64,000 nucleotides of DNA from Gemmatimonadota bacterium (GCA_028873815.1 JAPPNN010000029.1:41515-105514); one strand, 5' to 3'. Positions 49,057 to 58,542 are shown, numbered from the stretch's first letter. A program made the numbers and translations. The notes: generated by a model from the letters alone, not told the origin.

Positions 49057-50514
49057 CTACCGCACCAGATGCAACTCAGTCTGCCGCCGCAACATCCACC
49101 GGATCTCGCCGTCCGCGGTGATCTCGGCCTCTTCCTCCTGTGCCATGCGGACGGGCTGCCCGTCCCACTCGGGAACCGGCGTCGTGACCTGGAGTTCGGT
49201 CGAGAACCACATGCTCGGGATCACATAGGGGTCGCCGCGCCCGGGAACGCCCGTCTGGTAGTCCCACAGACCGATCAGCGGGCCCGCGCCGTGACCGTGA
49301 TCGCCGATCGGGTGGGTGTACATGGTGCCGTTGAGCCCCTCGGCCCGCATCTTCTCCAGCACTGAGGCGAGGATCTCGTTGCCGGTGCGTCCCACTTTCG
49401 TCTCCTCGAGCAGAATGTCCTGGAGGCGGTTCGAGTTGGCCAGCGCCTGCTGCAGCCCGGCGGGTGCTTCCGACTCGCCCTCCCGCAACACATAGGCCAT
49501 ATGCTGGGTATCGGTCGTGAGCCCCATGGCGACGATCCCGAAGTCGCAGTGCAGCACGTCGCCCCGCTCGATGACCGGGGCGACGGAGCCTGCCATGGAC
49601 ACGCCCCGGCGCTGAACGGACACCGATGGCTGGAACCACGAGCCCAGACCCAGGTCGTGCACCCGCTGCCGCATCCACCACACCACGTCGGCGGTAGTGG
49701 TCTGTCCGGGGACGATCACCACATCGGAAAACGCCGTCGCGATGATCTCGTGCACGATCGTCTGCATCTTGCGGTAGACCGGGGTCATCGCCGGAACCCG
49801 CATGGCCAGGTAGTCGATGGCCAGCAGCGGCTTCCGCACGACGCGCCCGGCCAGCTCGGGCCCCAGCGCCGCCTCCATCTGTTCCCATTCGCCTGCCGTG
49901 AGCCCGTCGGCGAAGTTGTGCTCGTGCGAAATGTTCACGGCGATGTTCGCCGGATCACGCTCCCGCACCATGTGTGCGAAGAGATCCCACTGATCCCTGC
50001 CCCATAACTCCGCCGCGCGGCCATCGGGGGCGGTCACGGTGGCCCGCACGGGTTCGTAGGCACCCCCTTGCGAGCTGCCTCCGAGTGCCAGCCGCTCCAC
50101 CCCCTCCTCCTGGCCGCGGTCGTGGAACATGTAGATCGTGCGGCGGCGTGCGGCGAAGGTGGTGGGCGACACGAGCGCGGGGAACACCGGGTCCTCGTTG
50201 TACTCGCGCATGGTCACGACCCACATCTCGACACCGTGCTTCCGCATCAGCATCGGGAGGTTCCTTTCGAGTCGCTCTTCGAGCCACGCCTGCTGCGTGC
50301 GGGCCTGCTCGCGCAGGGTGCCGAAGGGGCGTTCCGGGCTGTAGTCGCGGGCCTGGGCATGGAGGGGTGGCGCGGCGAAGCACACTGCCGTGCCAAGGCA
50401 CAGGGCGGCGGCGCGCCAGTGGGCAGCGGCGAGTTGGGGACGGCACCGCTCGGGGCTGGCGGCACGCCGTCGACGCGGCCTGCGGGTCTGGGTGGTCACC
50501 GGGTCGGTGGTCAT
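49057..50514 (-). CDS. M24 family aminopeptidase-like protein, exported
   Basis: 485 residues. An Arg-rich N-terminus precedes a hydrophobic signal segment (about 31-50). The C-terminal M24 (pita-bread) fold has His-Cys-Asp-Phe-Gly (metal Asp), T-T-D-T-Q-H (second Asp), H-P-I-G-D-H-G-H-G-A-G (His) and a later T-E-L-Q-V segment for a Glu ligand. The N-terminal domain (about 55-210) is the creatinase/prolidase-type domain. Probably a periplasmic X-Pro-type peptidase or related amidinohydrolase. Confidence 0.85.
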   Translation of the reverse strand: MTTDPVTTQTRRPRRRRAASPERCRPQLAAAHWRAAALCLGTAVCFAAPPLHAQARDYSPERPFGTLREQARTQQAWLEERLERNLPMLMRKHGVEMWVVTMREYNEDPVFPALVSPTTFAARRRTIYMFHDRGQEEGVERLALGGSSQGGAYEPVRATVTAPDGRAAELWGRDQWDLFAHMVRERDPANIAVNISHEHNFADGLTAGEWEQMEAALGPELAGRVVRKPLLAIDYLAMRVPAMTPVYRKMQTIVHEIIATAFSDVVIVPGQTTTADVVWWMRQRVHDLGLGSWFQPSVSVQRRGVSMAGSVAPVIERGDVLHCDFGIVAMGLTTDTQHMAYVLREGESEAPAGLQQALANSNRLQDILLEETKVGRTGNEILASVLEKMRAEGLNGTMYTHPIGDHGHGAGPLIGLWDYQTGVPGRGDPYVIPSMWFSTELQVTTPVPEWDGQPVRMAQEEEAEITADGEIRWMLRRQTELHLVR

Positions 50515-50539
50515 CGGATCACTCGTGGGGTTGCGGGGT

Positions 50540-51079
50540 TCAGGCGCCGGACCGGGGTTCGCCGGCGGCCGAGCGGACCAGGTCCAGCACTTCCTTCAGA
50601 ACCGTCTTTCCCTTGTCACGCGCGTAGAAGCGGCGCACCTGGGCATAGCGCGGTCCGGGTTCCATCTTCATCCCGTCTTCCATCACCCACTTCTGCAGCT
50701 CGGTGGGCCGCGGACCCCACCAGCCGCGCTCCCTGTAGTCTTCGTCCAGCAGGATCACCACGGGGATGGACCGGCTCGTGCCGTTGGTCAGGTGCGCGTC
50801 CATGATGTCGAGGTTGTCGTCCCGGGTCAGCACGCGCAGGTCCACGCGATCGAGCGCTTCGGTCAGGCGGTCCAGCACGGGCAGGATGTTGATCGCGTCG
50901 CCACACCAGTCCTCGCTCAGGGCCAGCAGGTGCCAGGTGCCGGGCAGGTCGCGGGCCTCGTCGACGACAGCGGCGGGCAGGCGCACGCGGTCATTGATGG
51001 CGCGCCAGAGTTCCTCGTTCCTGCGAACGGTCTCCAGATATGCGGGGAAGGGTAGGGCGGATTCGAATCGGTTGCGCAT
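50540..51079 (-). CDS. Thioredoxin-fold protein with a single active-site Cys
   Basis: 179 residues from the ATG at 51079. A thioredoxin fold is suggested by H-L-L-A-L-S-E-D-W-C-G-D-A at about 50-62 and by S-I-P-V-V-I-L-L near 108 (cis-Pro). The usual CxxC is reduced to C-G-D-A: only the first cysteine remains. Such proteins (for example the BrxC/YtxJ type) act on mixed disulfides. The product seems cytoplasmic. It is 26 bases from the TesB gene in the same direction. Confidence 0.78.
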   Translation of the reverse strand: MRNRFESALPFPAYLETVRRNEELWRAINDRVRLPAAVVDEARDLPGTWHLLALSEDWCGDAINILPVLDRLTEALDRVDLRVLTRDDNLDIMDAHLTNGTSRSIPVVILLDEDYRERGWWGPRPTELQKWVMEDGMKMEPGPRYAQVRRFYARDKGKTVLKEVLDLVRSAAGEPRSGA

Positions 51080-51104
51080 GCGGCGGGCTCCGGTCGGCAA
51101 TTGC

Positions 51105-51986
51105 CTAGCGGCGGTTCTCTCCTGGTGTGATGACGCGAAGCAGTCCCTCCTGGGCGGCCGAAGCGACAAGCTGGCCGTGGCGAGTGAAGAAGCTTCCCGT
51201 CGCGAATCCCCTGGCTCCGTGGGCGACGGGACTCTCTACGACGTATAGAAGCCATTCATCGGCCCGAAAGGGGCGGTGGAACCACAACGAGTGGTCCAGG
51301 GAGGCAGCCATGAGATCCCGGTCCCGGACGTTTCTGCCGTGAGGCTGGAGGGCGGTCGACAGAATACCATAATCGGAAGCGTAGGCAAGCGCGGCCTGGT
51401 GGTGGGCCGGGTCGTCGCCCAGGGAGCCCGAAGACTTGACCCACGTGCGGCGAACCGGTGCCCGAGCTTCGCGGTCGAAGGGGTGGTACGGCTCGACCGG
51501 CCTGAAGTCCAGCGGCCGATCCTGGGTGAGCATGTCCCGCAGGCGTGCCGGGATCTTCTCGGGCGCCTCCCGCACGATCTCGAGCTCGGAGCGCAACTCC
51601 TCCGGTGGCGGAACCTCGGGCATCGTTGCCTGGTGGGAGAGACTCTCCTCGGTGCGGTGAAAGGACGCCGACAGGGTGAAGATTGCACGGCCGTGCTGGA
51701 TGGCGGTCACATTGCGCGTGGTGAAGCTCCGCCCGTCGCGAAGACAGTCCACGAAGTACACGACGGGGATGTCCAGATCGCCCTCGAGAATGAAGTAGCC
51801 GTGAAGCGAATGCGCCGCGCGGTCCGCCTGCTCGATCGTGCGGCGCGCGGCGACCAGCGCCTGGGCCAGGACCTGTCCACCGAAGATCCGGCCGGAGCCG
51901 ATGTCCCGGTTTCGGCCCCGGTAGATATTGTCTTCAATCCGCTCGAGGTCGAGCAACTCGATCAGGGCTTGGGTCGAACGGGGCAT
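51105..51986 (-). CDS. tesB: Acyl-CoA thioesterase II
   Basis: 293 residues with two hot-dog domains. Motifs: I-F-G-G-Q-V-L-A-Q-A-L near residue 34, L-H-G-Y-F near 62, and the C-terminal S-L-D-H-S-L-W-F-H with A-R-G-F-A-T-G at 266. The catalytic Asp/Thr/Gln triad of TesB is consistent with D in S-L-D-H. The enzyme releases free fatty acids from acyl-CoA. The ATG at 51986 gives a normal-length TesB. It is divergent from the amidase gene at 52120 and is followed by the thioredoxin-fold gene. Confidence 0.93.
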   Translation of the reverse strand: MPRSTQALIELLDLERIEDNIYRGRNRDIGSGRIFGGQVLAQALVAARRTIEQADRAAHSLHGYFILEGDLDIPVVYFVDCLRDGRSFTTRNVTAIQHGRAIFTLSASFHRTEESLSHQATMPEVPPPEELRSELEIVREAPEKIPARLRDMLTQDRPLDFRPVEPYHPFDREARAPVRRTWVKSSGSLGDDPAHHQAALAYASDYGILSTALQPHGRNVRDRDLMAASLDHSLWFHRPFRADEWLLYVVESPVAHGARGFATGSFFTRHGQLVASAAQEGLLRVITPGENRR

Positions 51987-52119
51987 GGCTCCTGATGGTA
52001 GTGCAATGGCTTCGACGGCGAAACGGGCCCAACCCGGCTTGTTGTGGGCGTCCGGGGGGCCGACCTAGTACCTTGGCAGACCCGCTGCTGCTTCCCACCC
52101 GGATTACAGAGGACGCCCA

Positions 52120-53745
52120 ATGGCCTGTTCCCGTCCGACCCGTCTGACTCTGGCCGTGGCGATCGTGGCCCATCTGACCGGCGGGACGTCGTCTGCCCAG
52201 GCGCCAGGGACATCCCGCGACGCGAGGCCAGGGGCCGCCATCGATGTCGTGGAACTCACGGCCGTCCAGGTCCAGGACGACCTGCGCGCCGGGCGGTACA
52301 CGGTCACCCAGCTGGTGGAGGCATACCTGGCCCGGATCGACCGCTACGAGGACCGCTACAACGCGTTCATCTCGATGAACCCGGATGCGCTGGCCACAGC
52401 CGCGGCGCTCGACGAGGAGCTCCGCACGACCGGTCCCCGGGGGCCCTTGCACGGTGTTCCGGTCGTCATCAAGGACAACCTGGACCACGCCGGACTGGTC
52501 ACCACGGCGGGTTTCGACGGCTTCAGTTCGGCTGCGGGCGGCGTGGACCTGATTCCCGGTGACGACGCGGCTGCGGTGGAGCGGCTCACGGAAGCGGGCG
52601 CGGTTATTCTCGGCAAGACCAACATGCCCGACTTTGCCAGACACGGCACCAGGACCCGGAGTTCGGTCGCGGGGGAGACACTCAACCCATACGCGGTGGA
52701 CCGCGTGCCAGGCGGCTCCAGCGGCGGCACGGCTACCGCGGTCAACGCCAGCTTCGCGGTGCTGGGCCTGGGGACCGAAACGGGCGGCTCGATCCAGAAC
52801 CCAGCCGCCGCGCAGGCTCTGGTCGGGGTCAAGCCCACCTTCGGCCTGGTCCCCCTGGAAGGCGCGCTTCCCATGGATGCAACCTACCGGGACGTCGTCG
52901 GCCCCATCGCACGGACGGTCAGGGACGCCGCCCTTGCGCTGGACGTGATCGCGGGCCCCACACCCGAAGATCGTGCGACGTACGCGGCGGTTGAGCACAT
53001 GCCCGAGGGCGGGTATGCGGCCGCCCTCAGCACGTCGGCGCTTGCGGGCAAGCGGTTCGGTCTCGTCGGCCCGGGGTGGCGGGAGTCGTACCTGCCGTTG
53101 GCCCCCGAGACGGAGGCCCGATACCGCGAGGCCATTGCTGTACTCGAGACTCGGGGCGCCAGCGTCGTGGAGGACCCCTTCGCGCACCGGGGCTGGGTCG
53201 AACTGTACGGAGATCGTCCGTCGGTCCCCTCGGTCGCCAGCCACGACCTGCTCGTGTACCTCCAGGGTCTGGGGCCGGACGCTGCCTTCCACAGCATCGA
53301 AGAGTGGGAGACGCTCACCGGACGCGATTTCCGTCGTGGCCGCCCGGGCCGTCCACCTGCCGCACCCACAGCCACCGAGGAAGGCGACGCGTTCCAGGCG
53401 TGGCGGAAGGAGATTCGCGCCCTGTTCAGGGCGGTGCTGCGGGAGAACGAACTGGACGGTCTCTTCTTCCCCCAGGCTGGCGAGCCCATTCGGCCGCTGG
53501 TGGAGGACCCGGAGCGCCCGGACTATCGGCCCAACAACCACGCGGAGCTGCCCAGCAACATCGTCAACGACATCGGGCTGCCGACCGTCACCGTGCCGTT
53601 CGCGTATTACGATGACGGCACGCCGTTCGTGATGGCCTTCATCGGGGACCTGTGGACGGACGCGGATCTGCTGGCGTACGCGTACGACCTCGAACAGGCG
53701 ACCCTGGCGCGCGTCCCCCCGGAGCTGGAGGCTGAGGCGCGCTAG
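52120..53745 (+). CDS. Amidase signature family enzyme, exported
   Basis: 541 residues. A signal peptide (residues 1-27) is followed by the amidase signature domain: Lys118 in V-I-K-D-N, cis-Ser200 in P-G-G-S-S-G-G and nucleophile Ser224 in T-G-G-S-I-Q, an intact Lys-cisSer-Ser triad at typical spacing. The V-G-V-K-P-T segment follows. It hydrolyses amides, perhaps peptide amides. Divergent from tesB by 133 bases. No substrate can be assigned. Confidence 0.9.
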   Translation: MACSRPTRLTLAVAIVAHLTGGTSSAQAPGTSRDARPGAAIDVVELTAVQVQDDLRAGRYTVTQLVEAYLARIDRYEDRYNAFISMNPDALATAAALDEELRTTGPRGPLHGVPVVIKDNLDHAGLVTTAGFDGFSSAAGGVDLIPGDDAAAVERLTEAGAVILGKTNMPDFARHGTRTRSSVAGETLNPYAVDRVPGGSSGGTATAVNASFAVLGLGTETGGSIQNPAAAQALVGVKPTFGLVPLEGALPMDATYRDVVGPIARTVRDAALALDVIAGPTPEDRATYAAVEHMPEGGYAAALSTSALAGKRFGLVGPGWRESYLPLAPETEARYREAIAVLETRGASVVEDPFAHRGWVELYGDRPSVPSVASHDLLVYLQGLGPDAAFHSIEEWETLTGRDFRRGRPGRPPAAPTATEEGDAFQAWRKEIRALFRAVLRENELDGLFFPQAGEPIRPLVEDPERPDYRPNNHAELPSNIVNDIGLPTVTVPFAYYDDGTPFVMAFIGDLWTDADLLAYAYDLEQATLARVPPELEAEAR

Positions 53746-53908
53746 CCCGACTGCGAGACGGGTCGATGCGCGGCGGGCACCGGGGGCCGCATCCTTGCGT
53801 CCGGCGGTCGTGCTTTCCAGTCTCCTGACCCACGGCCGCTCGTCCATTCGAGGTCGACGACGGACCCAGCAACTCGCTCACCGGCAACACTCCGGGTAAG
53901 GCAGCCAC

Positions 53909-56530
53909 ATGTTCGCTTCATCGACAAGAACACCGTCCCTCCGAAACGCGCCTGCGATGGTCCTTTCGCTGCTCCTCGCGGCGATGGCCTTTGCGCACCC
54001 CGGCACGGCCACGCTGGCGGCGCAGGGGATCCACCCCACGATCGCCGAGAAGACCGAGGGCACGACCGCGATGGAGGGGTTTTTCAACCTCTACTGGGAC
54101 GACGACGAGGGAGTGCTGTACTGGGAGCTCGATCTCGCGGGAGGCGAGTTCCTGTATCAGATCTCGATGGGCTCGGGCCTCGGCTCCAACCCCGTGGGCA
54201 TCGACCGGGGACAGTTGCGCGGCACCCACGTGCTCGAGGCGAAGCGGGTCGGTCCTCGCGTGCTTCTCATGGAGCCCAACTACCAGTTCCAGGCCCGGAG
54301 CGACAACGCCACCGAGGTGCAGGCCGTGCGTGACGCCTTCGCACCGTCGGTGTATTGGGGCTTCGACATTGCGGCCCGGACCGGGGACCGGGTGCTGGTG
54401 GACGCCACCCCGTTCTTCATCCGGGACGCGCGCAACGCGATCGGCCAGATCGCCCAGCGGGGCCAGGGCACGTTCCGGCTGGACGCATCCCGTTCGGCCA
54501 TTCACATGCCCGCCACGAAGTCATTTCCGGAAAACACCGAAGTCGAGTCCCTGCTCACCTTGACCAGCGACGACCCGGGTGGCCTGGTGCGCGGCGTGGC
54601 CGTGAACCCGGGGGCGGTCACGCTGCGGCAGCACCACTCGTTCATTCGCCTCCCGGACGACGGATACCGGACCCGGGTCGCGGACCCGCGGATCGGCGTG
54701 AACGGTCCCACCATCTTCGACTACGCGACGCCAATCGACACGGACCTTCGCCTCAGGCTTGCGGCCCGCCACCGCCTGCAGAAGCGCAATCCCGGACCCG
54801 CGCCCTCCGAGGCGGTGGAGCCCATCGTCTACTACGTGGACCCCGGCACCCCCGAGCCCATCCGCAGCGCGCTGATCGACGGGGCCGCGTGGTGGGCGGA
54901 CGCCTTCGAGGCCGCCGGCTTCATCGACGCCTACCGGGTCGAGGTCCTGCCGGAGGGAGTCGATCCGCAGGACATCCGCTACAACATGATCCACTGGACC
55001 CACAGGCGGACACGGGGATACTCGTACGGCAACACCGTCACCGACCCGCGCACCGGTGAGATCATCCGGGGCGTGGTCAACCTCGGCAGCCTCAGATTGC
55101 GGCAGGACTATCTGCACGGTCAGGGCATGGTCGCCCCGTTTGCCGGCACGGTCGGCGGTGGGGGGCAGGACGATGCACCCGCGTACGGAGGATGGCCCTG
55201 GGATGCCGAAGATCATTCAGGCCACGGCGCGGCGTGCCTGCTCGCGGCTGCGCCCGACTTCGAGTACCTGGCGCAGGTGTCCGCCAACTCGGACGCCGTG
55301 GAAATGGCGCTGGCGCGTGTCCGGCAGCTTTCCGCGCACGAGGTCGGCCACACGATCGGATTCCCTCACAACTATGTCGCCAGCACCTATGGGCGCGAGA
55401 GCGTGATGGACTATCCCGCGCCGTATGTCGAGATCGACGACGACGGCAAACTGGATCTGTCGAACGCCTACGTGCAGCGAATCGGGGAGTATGACAAGCT
55501 CTCTGTCAACTGGCTCTACCGGGAGTTCCCGGAGGGGACGGACGAAGCCGCCGCGCTCGAAGAGATCGTCATGCAGGGCATCCGCGACGGCCTGATCTTC
55601 ATGGCCCATACCAACAACAACTTCATCGGGTCCGGGCACCCCTATGCGAGCGTCTGGGACAACGGCGCGAACCTGGTGGATCACCTCAAGCACGAAATCG
55701 AGGTGCGCAACATCGGCATGGCGAACTTCGGGACTTCGATGATCCGCCACGGCCGGCCTCTCTCCGACCTCGAGTTCGTGCTGCTGCCGCTGTACATGCA
55801 CCACCGCTTCCAGCTGCGCTCGGCGGCGCAGACGCTGGGGGGTGCGGACTACGCCTACGCATTGAAGGGAGACGGCCAGACGCCGGTTGCCATCGTGCCC
55901 GGTGAAGAACAGCGGGATGCCCTGGAGACGATCCTCTCGGCGCTCACCGTGGACTTTCTGGCGCTGCCGCAAGAGGTGATCGGGATCATTCCCCCGCCGG
56001 CGTTCCGTCACGACGAGGGCGAGGTCTTCGCGGGCCACACCGAGCTGCTCTTCGACCCGCTGGGCGCGGCCGAGGCGGCTGCCGACTTCACCGTCGGCGA
56101 GATCCTGCACCCGGCGCGGATGGCGCGCCTGGTCGTCTATGGTAGCATGGGCGACTACCCGGATCTGGAAGAGGTGACCGACCGGCTGCTCACGGCAACC
56201 TGGGCTGCTCCTTCGGAAGCCGACGAGTACCGTCGCCAGGTGCAGCACGCCATTCAGCGCGCGGTGGTCGACCGAATGATGCAGGAGGCGGGCAGCGCAG
56301 CCACCATGACCGCGGCACGCGCCGTGCTTTCGGACCGCCTGGCGGGGCTGGCGGGGCGCCTCGAAGCCGTAGTGGACCCGTCGCCGCATGAGCGACTGGT
56401 CGCGGCGGACATTCGCCGTTGGCAGGAGCGGATCGAGAACACCACGCCGGGCCCGGCGCTCCAGCTGCCGCCCGGGGATCCAATCGGCGGCGCGGCCGCG
56501 AGAGATCCGGGGTGGCGCCCTCGACGCTAG
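53909..56530 (+). CDS. Zinc metalloprotease, DUF5117/DUF5118 type
   Basis: 873 residues from the ATG at 53909. A signal peptide ends near L-A-A-Q. Residues about 30-170 are DUF5118-like and 170-400 DUF5117-like beta-rich regions. The zinc motif is His477-Glu-Val-Gly-His481 with His487 (H-E-x-x-H-x5-H), followed by S-V-M-D-Y-P-A-P, the Met-turn of metzincin-like proteases. It probably degrades proteins outside the cytoplasm. The end overlaps no gene; a GTG-start kinase-like gene follows 10 bases later. Confidence 0.88.
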   Translation: MFASSTRTPSLRNAPAMVLSLLLAAMAFAHPGTATLAAQGIHPTIAEKTEGTTAMEGFFNLYWDDDEGVLYWELDLAGGEFLYQISMGSGLGSNPVGIDRGQLRGTHVLEAKRVGPRVLLMEPNYQFQARSDNATEVQAVRDAFAPSVYWGFDIAARTGDRVLVDATPFFIRDARNAIGQIAQRGQGTFRLDASRSAIHMPATKSFPENTEVESLLTLTSDDPGGLVRGVAVNPGAVTLRQHHSFIRLPDDGYRTRVADPRIGVNGPTIFDYATPIDTDLRLRLAARHRLQKRNPGPAPSEAVEPIVYYVDPGTPEPIRSALIDGAAWWADAFEAAGFIDAYRVEVLPEGVDPQDIRYNMIHWTHRRTRGYSYGNTVTDPRTGEIIRGVVNLGSLRLRQDYLHGQGMVAPFAGTVGGGGQDDAPAYGGWPWDAEDHSGHGAACLLAAAPDFEYLAQVSANSDAVEMALARVRQLSAHEVGHTIGFPHNYVASTYGRESVMDYPAPYVEIDDDGKLDLSNAYVQRIGEYDKLSVNWLYREFPEGTDEAAALEEIVMQGIRDGLIFMAHTNNNFIGSGHPYASVWDNGANLVDHLKHEIEVRNIGMANFGTSMIRHGRPLSDLEFVLLPLYMHHRFQLRSAAQTLGGADYAYALKGDGQTPVAIVPGEEQRDALETILSALTVDFLALPQEVIGIIPPPAFRHDEGEVFAGHTELLFDPLGAAEAAADFTVGEILHPARMARLVVYGSMGDYPDLEEVTDRLLTATWAAPSEADEYRRQVQHAIQRAVVDRMMQEAGSAATMTAARAVLSDRLAGLAGRLEAVVDPSPHERLVAADIRRWQERIENTTPGPALQLPPGDPIGGAAARDPGWRPRR

Positions 56531-56540
56531 GATCTGGCCG

Positions 56541-57146
56541 GTGGCTGAATTCGAGAGGGCCGTCCAGCGGACCGAGGGCGTCCAACCCTGGCGCCGCCTG
56601 TTTCACGCGGTGGGCGGCCTGATGCTCATCGCCTTCGTGCAGTGGACGGGGCCCGAGTCCGCATTGGCGCTGGCCGGAATCGGTGCCGGTGTGGCGGCGG
56701 CACTGGTTCTCGATTGGGCCCGCCTTCACTTCGAAGGTGTCAACACGGTCTTCTTCAGAGTGTTCTCCAGGCTCGCTTCTCCCCGTGAAGCCACCGGGAT
56801 AGCGTCTTCTACCTGGTACATGGTCGGCGCTCTGGCGGTGCTGGTGGTCGCGCCGCCCCGGCTGTTCATGCCCTCAATGCTGGTCCTGGCGTTCGCCGAC
56901 CCCGCTGCCAGCGTCGTCGGCCGGGTTTGGGGACGGCACGGACTGGGCAACGGCACATGGGAGGGAACGGCGGCCTTCTTCCTGGTGGCGGCGGCCGTAC
57001 TGACTCCCGTCACAGGGGTTGGGGCCGCGCTGTTCGCAGCGCTTGTGGTCGCGGCCATGGAGGTACTGCCTATCGGCCTCGATGACAATCTGGTCGTCCC
57101 ACTCAGTACTGCCCTGGCTCTCTGGCTGACGGGGATCCCGGTCTAG
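56541..57146 (+). CDS. Polyprenol/diacylglycerol kinase-like membrane protein
   Basis: 201 residues from a GTG at 56541, preceded by AGGA. Six membrane helices, with the conserved F-A-D-P-A-A-S-V-V-G-R segment and a later T-W-E-G-T-A of the dolichol-kinase/SEC59 and VTE5-type family. Such CTP-dependent enzymes phosphorylate isoprenoid or diacylglycerol alcohols. Substrate unknown. It is 10 bases downstream of the metalloprotease gene, but no functional link is evident. Confidence 0.78.
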   Translation: MAEFERAVQRTEGVQPWRRLFHAVGGLMLIAFVQWTGPESALALAGIGAGVAAALVLDWARLHFEGVNTVFFRVFSRLASPREATGIASSTWYMVGALAVLVVAPPRLFMPSMLVLAFADPAASVVGRVWGRHGLGNGTWEGTAAFFLVAAAVLTPVTGVGAALFAALVVAAMEVLPIGLDDNLVVPLSTALALWLTGIPV

Positions 57147-57399
57147 CTCGAATGTCGCGTCCCGGAAGCTCCCCGCCCGCCGGGATGTTGACCCGAGCGG
57201 CTTTTGCTGTCAGTTTTCGCCCTTACCAAACAGGAGCAAGTCTGCGCGGTCAGTACCAATTCACCCACGACGGGCCAACACCCGACACAGGGAGTGCCCG
57301 TCATTCTTCTTTCCGCAGTATCCCGCCCAAGCCGCATGATGTTTGTGTGGCGGGTCCCGGATCAGCAGACTGCCCCGCGACACGAGGGAGAGCAGCAAC
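57147..57399 (+). promoter_or_regulatory. Long leader region before cold-shock gene
   Basis: A 253-base gap precedes the csp start. It holds no evident gene, and contains an inverted pair CCCGCC/GGCGGG separated by about 21 bases (roughly 57327-57358). Cold-shock genes often have long structured 5' leaders, so this is a candidate regulatory leader. No promoter can be placed confidently. Confidence 0.4.
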
Positions 57400-57609
57400 G
57401 TGCGTATGCAGGGAACCGTCAAGTGGTTCAACGACCAAAAGGGCTTTGGCTTCATTTCCAGAGCCGACAATGGACAGGATTGCTTCGTCCATTTCTCCGC
57501 CATCCAGTCCGAGGGCTTCAGAAGCCTTGCCGAGGGCGAAAAAGTCGAATTTGATGTGGTCGACGGCGCGAAGGGGCCGGCGGCCGAAAACGTCGTCCGA
57601 GTGGACTGA
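57400..57609 (+). CDS. cspA: Cold-shock domain protein
   Basis: 69 residues from a GTG at 57400; an ATG at 57406 lies six bases later, but the GGGAG SD at 57386-57390 is spaced for the GTG. RNA-binding motifs RNP1 (K-G-F-G-F-I) and RNP2 (F-V-H-F-S-A-I) are intact. It binds single-stranded RNA or DNA and helps translation in the cold or during growth changes. It is followed by a strong hairpin. Standalone gene. Confidence 0.95.
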   Translation: MRMQGTVKWFNDQKGFGFISRADNGQDCFVHFSAIQSEGFRSLAEGEKVEFDVVDGAKGPAAENVVRVD

Positions 57610-57624
57610 ACCACTGGGGGATCC

Positions 57625-57660
57625 GCGGCGCCGGCGCGTGACGGCACGTGCCGGCGCCGC
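57625..57660 (+). terminator. Long perfect hairpin after cold-shock gene
   Basis: A 16-bp stem (11 G/C-rich pairs outside, then GCGTG with CACGT including one G-T) closes an ACGG loop, 16 bases after the stop. It lacks a U-run, so it may act through hairpin-induced pausing or protect the mRNA 3' end. Confidence 0.75.
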
Positions 57661-57749
57661 ATCCACAAGCGCCGACTGACCGGCTCTGTCGGTTGGCGCA
57701 ACCCAGGCCGTATCGCGCGCGGTCGGGCTATCCCGGCTGCCGGGTTCTG

Positions 57750-58424
57750 CTATTCGCCGGGATCTTCTACGCGCCCACGTCCTCCCGTTGCGGCCGCGAC
57801 CGCGGCGCACAGGCGTGATCTGTTGACGACGGGCACGCGAATCCGGTAGCGAACGTCGGTCCCGAAATCGCGCGAGAGGATCTGCGCATCCAGTTTGGGG
57901 AGGACGGGGTCAATCCGGCCGGACGCCTCGTAGGCAACCGTGACCAGCACCGTAACACGGTCCACCTTCCGTTCGGTCGGGCAGGCCGCGAGAGCACCCT
58001 TTGCGCCGCGCGCGTAGGCGCGGGCGAGCCCCCCCGTGCCAAGCTTCACGCCGCCGTAGTATCGGGCGCAGACTACCACCACTTCGCCCACCCCGGAGTG
58101 AAGCACGGCCGTGAGGATGGACGCGCCAGCCGTGCCACGCGGCTCGCCGGCGTCGCTGGCGCCGATTCGGGCGGTCGACCCGGGGGGCCCGGCGTTGAAC
58201 GCCCAGCAGTAGTGGGTCGCCCCCTGCACGAGGTCCCGCACGGACTGGATGAACCGGAGAGCGGACTCGCGCGAATCCGCACGCCCCGCGCAACTGACGA
58301 ACCGGCTCCGGCGGATGACCTCCTCAAAGCGGCCCGTGGCGCCTGGCACCGGATAGGGATCGTCCAATCGCGGGCTCCTGGGAGGGGTCGTATTGTTCCG
58401 GGGACGCGGCGGTGGGCTTTCCAT
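57750..58424 (-). CDS. yigZ: YigZ/IMPACT family protein
   Basis: 224 residues. The family signature is clear: D-A-G-E-P-R-G-T-A-G-A-S-I-L near residue 92 and Y-Y-G-G-V-K-L-G-T-G-G-L-A-R-A-Y near 122. Members are small cytoplasmic proteins of uncertain role, linked to translation control (IMPACT). Convergent with csp and divergent from feoA, with 118 bases between its start and feoA. Confidence 0.92.
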   Translation of the reverse strand: MESPPPRPRNNTTPPRSPRLDDPYPVPGATGRFEEVIRRSRFVSCAGRADSRESALRFIQSVRDLVQGATHYCWAFNAGPPGSTARIGASDAGEPRGTAGASILTAVLHSGVGEVVVVCARYYGGVKLGTGGLARAYARGAKGALAACPTERKVDRVTVLVTVAYEASGRIDPVLPKLDAQILSRDFGTDVRYRIRVPVVNRSRLCAAVAAATGGRGRVEDPGE

Positions 58425-58463
58425 TTCCGGAACACCACCTTACTCTAATACGGTGCGAGCCGA

Positions 58464-58486
58464 TTGAGAATCAGTTTCAATCTCAA
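58464..58486 (+). promoter_or_regulatory. Predicted Fur box upstream of feoAB
   Basis: TTGAGA and TCTCAA form a perfect dyad flanking the sequence TGAGAATCAGTTTCA (58465-58479), which matches the 7-1-7 Fur consensus at 11 of 14 arm positions. It lies 57 bases before the feoA start, in the yigZ-feoA gap. Ferrous-iron transport genes are usual Fur targets. Other regulators (MntR, Zur) have similar half-sites. Confidence 0.7.
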
Positions 58487-58542
58487 CGGCTCCCACGGGA
58501 GCATGTTCGGGTCCCGAAACAGGTATCCCATCCGGAGGAAGT

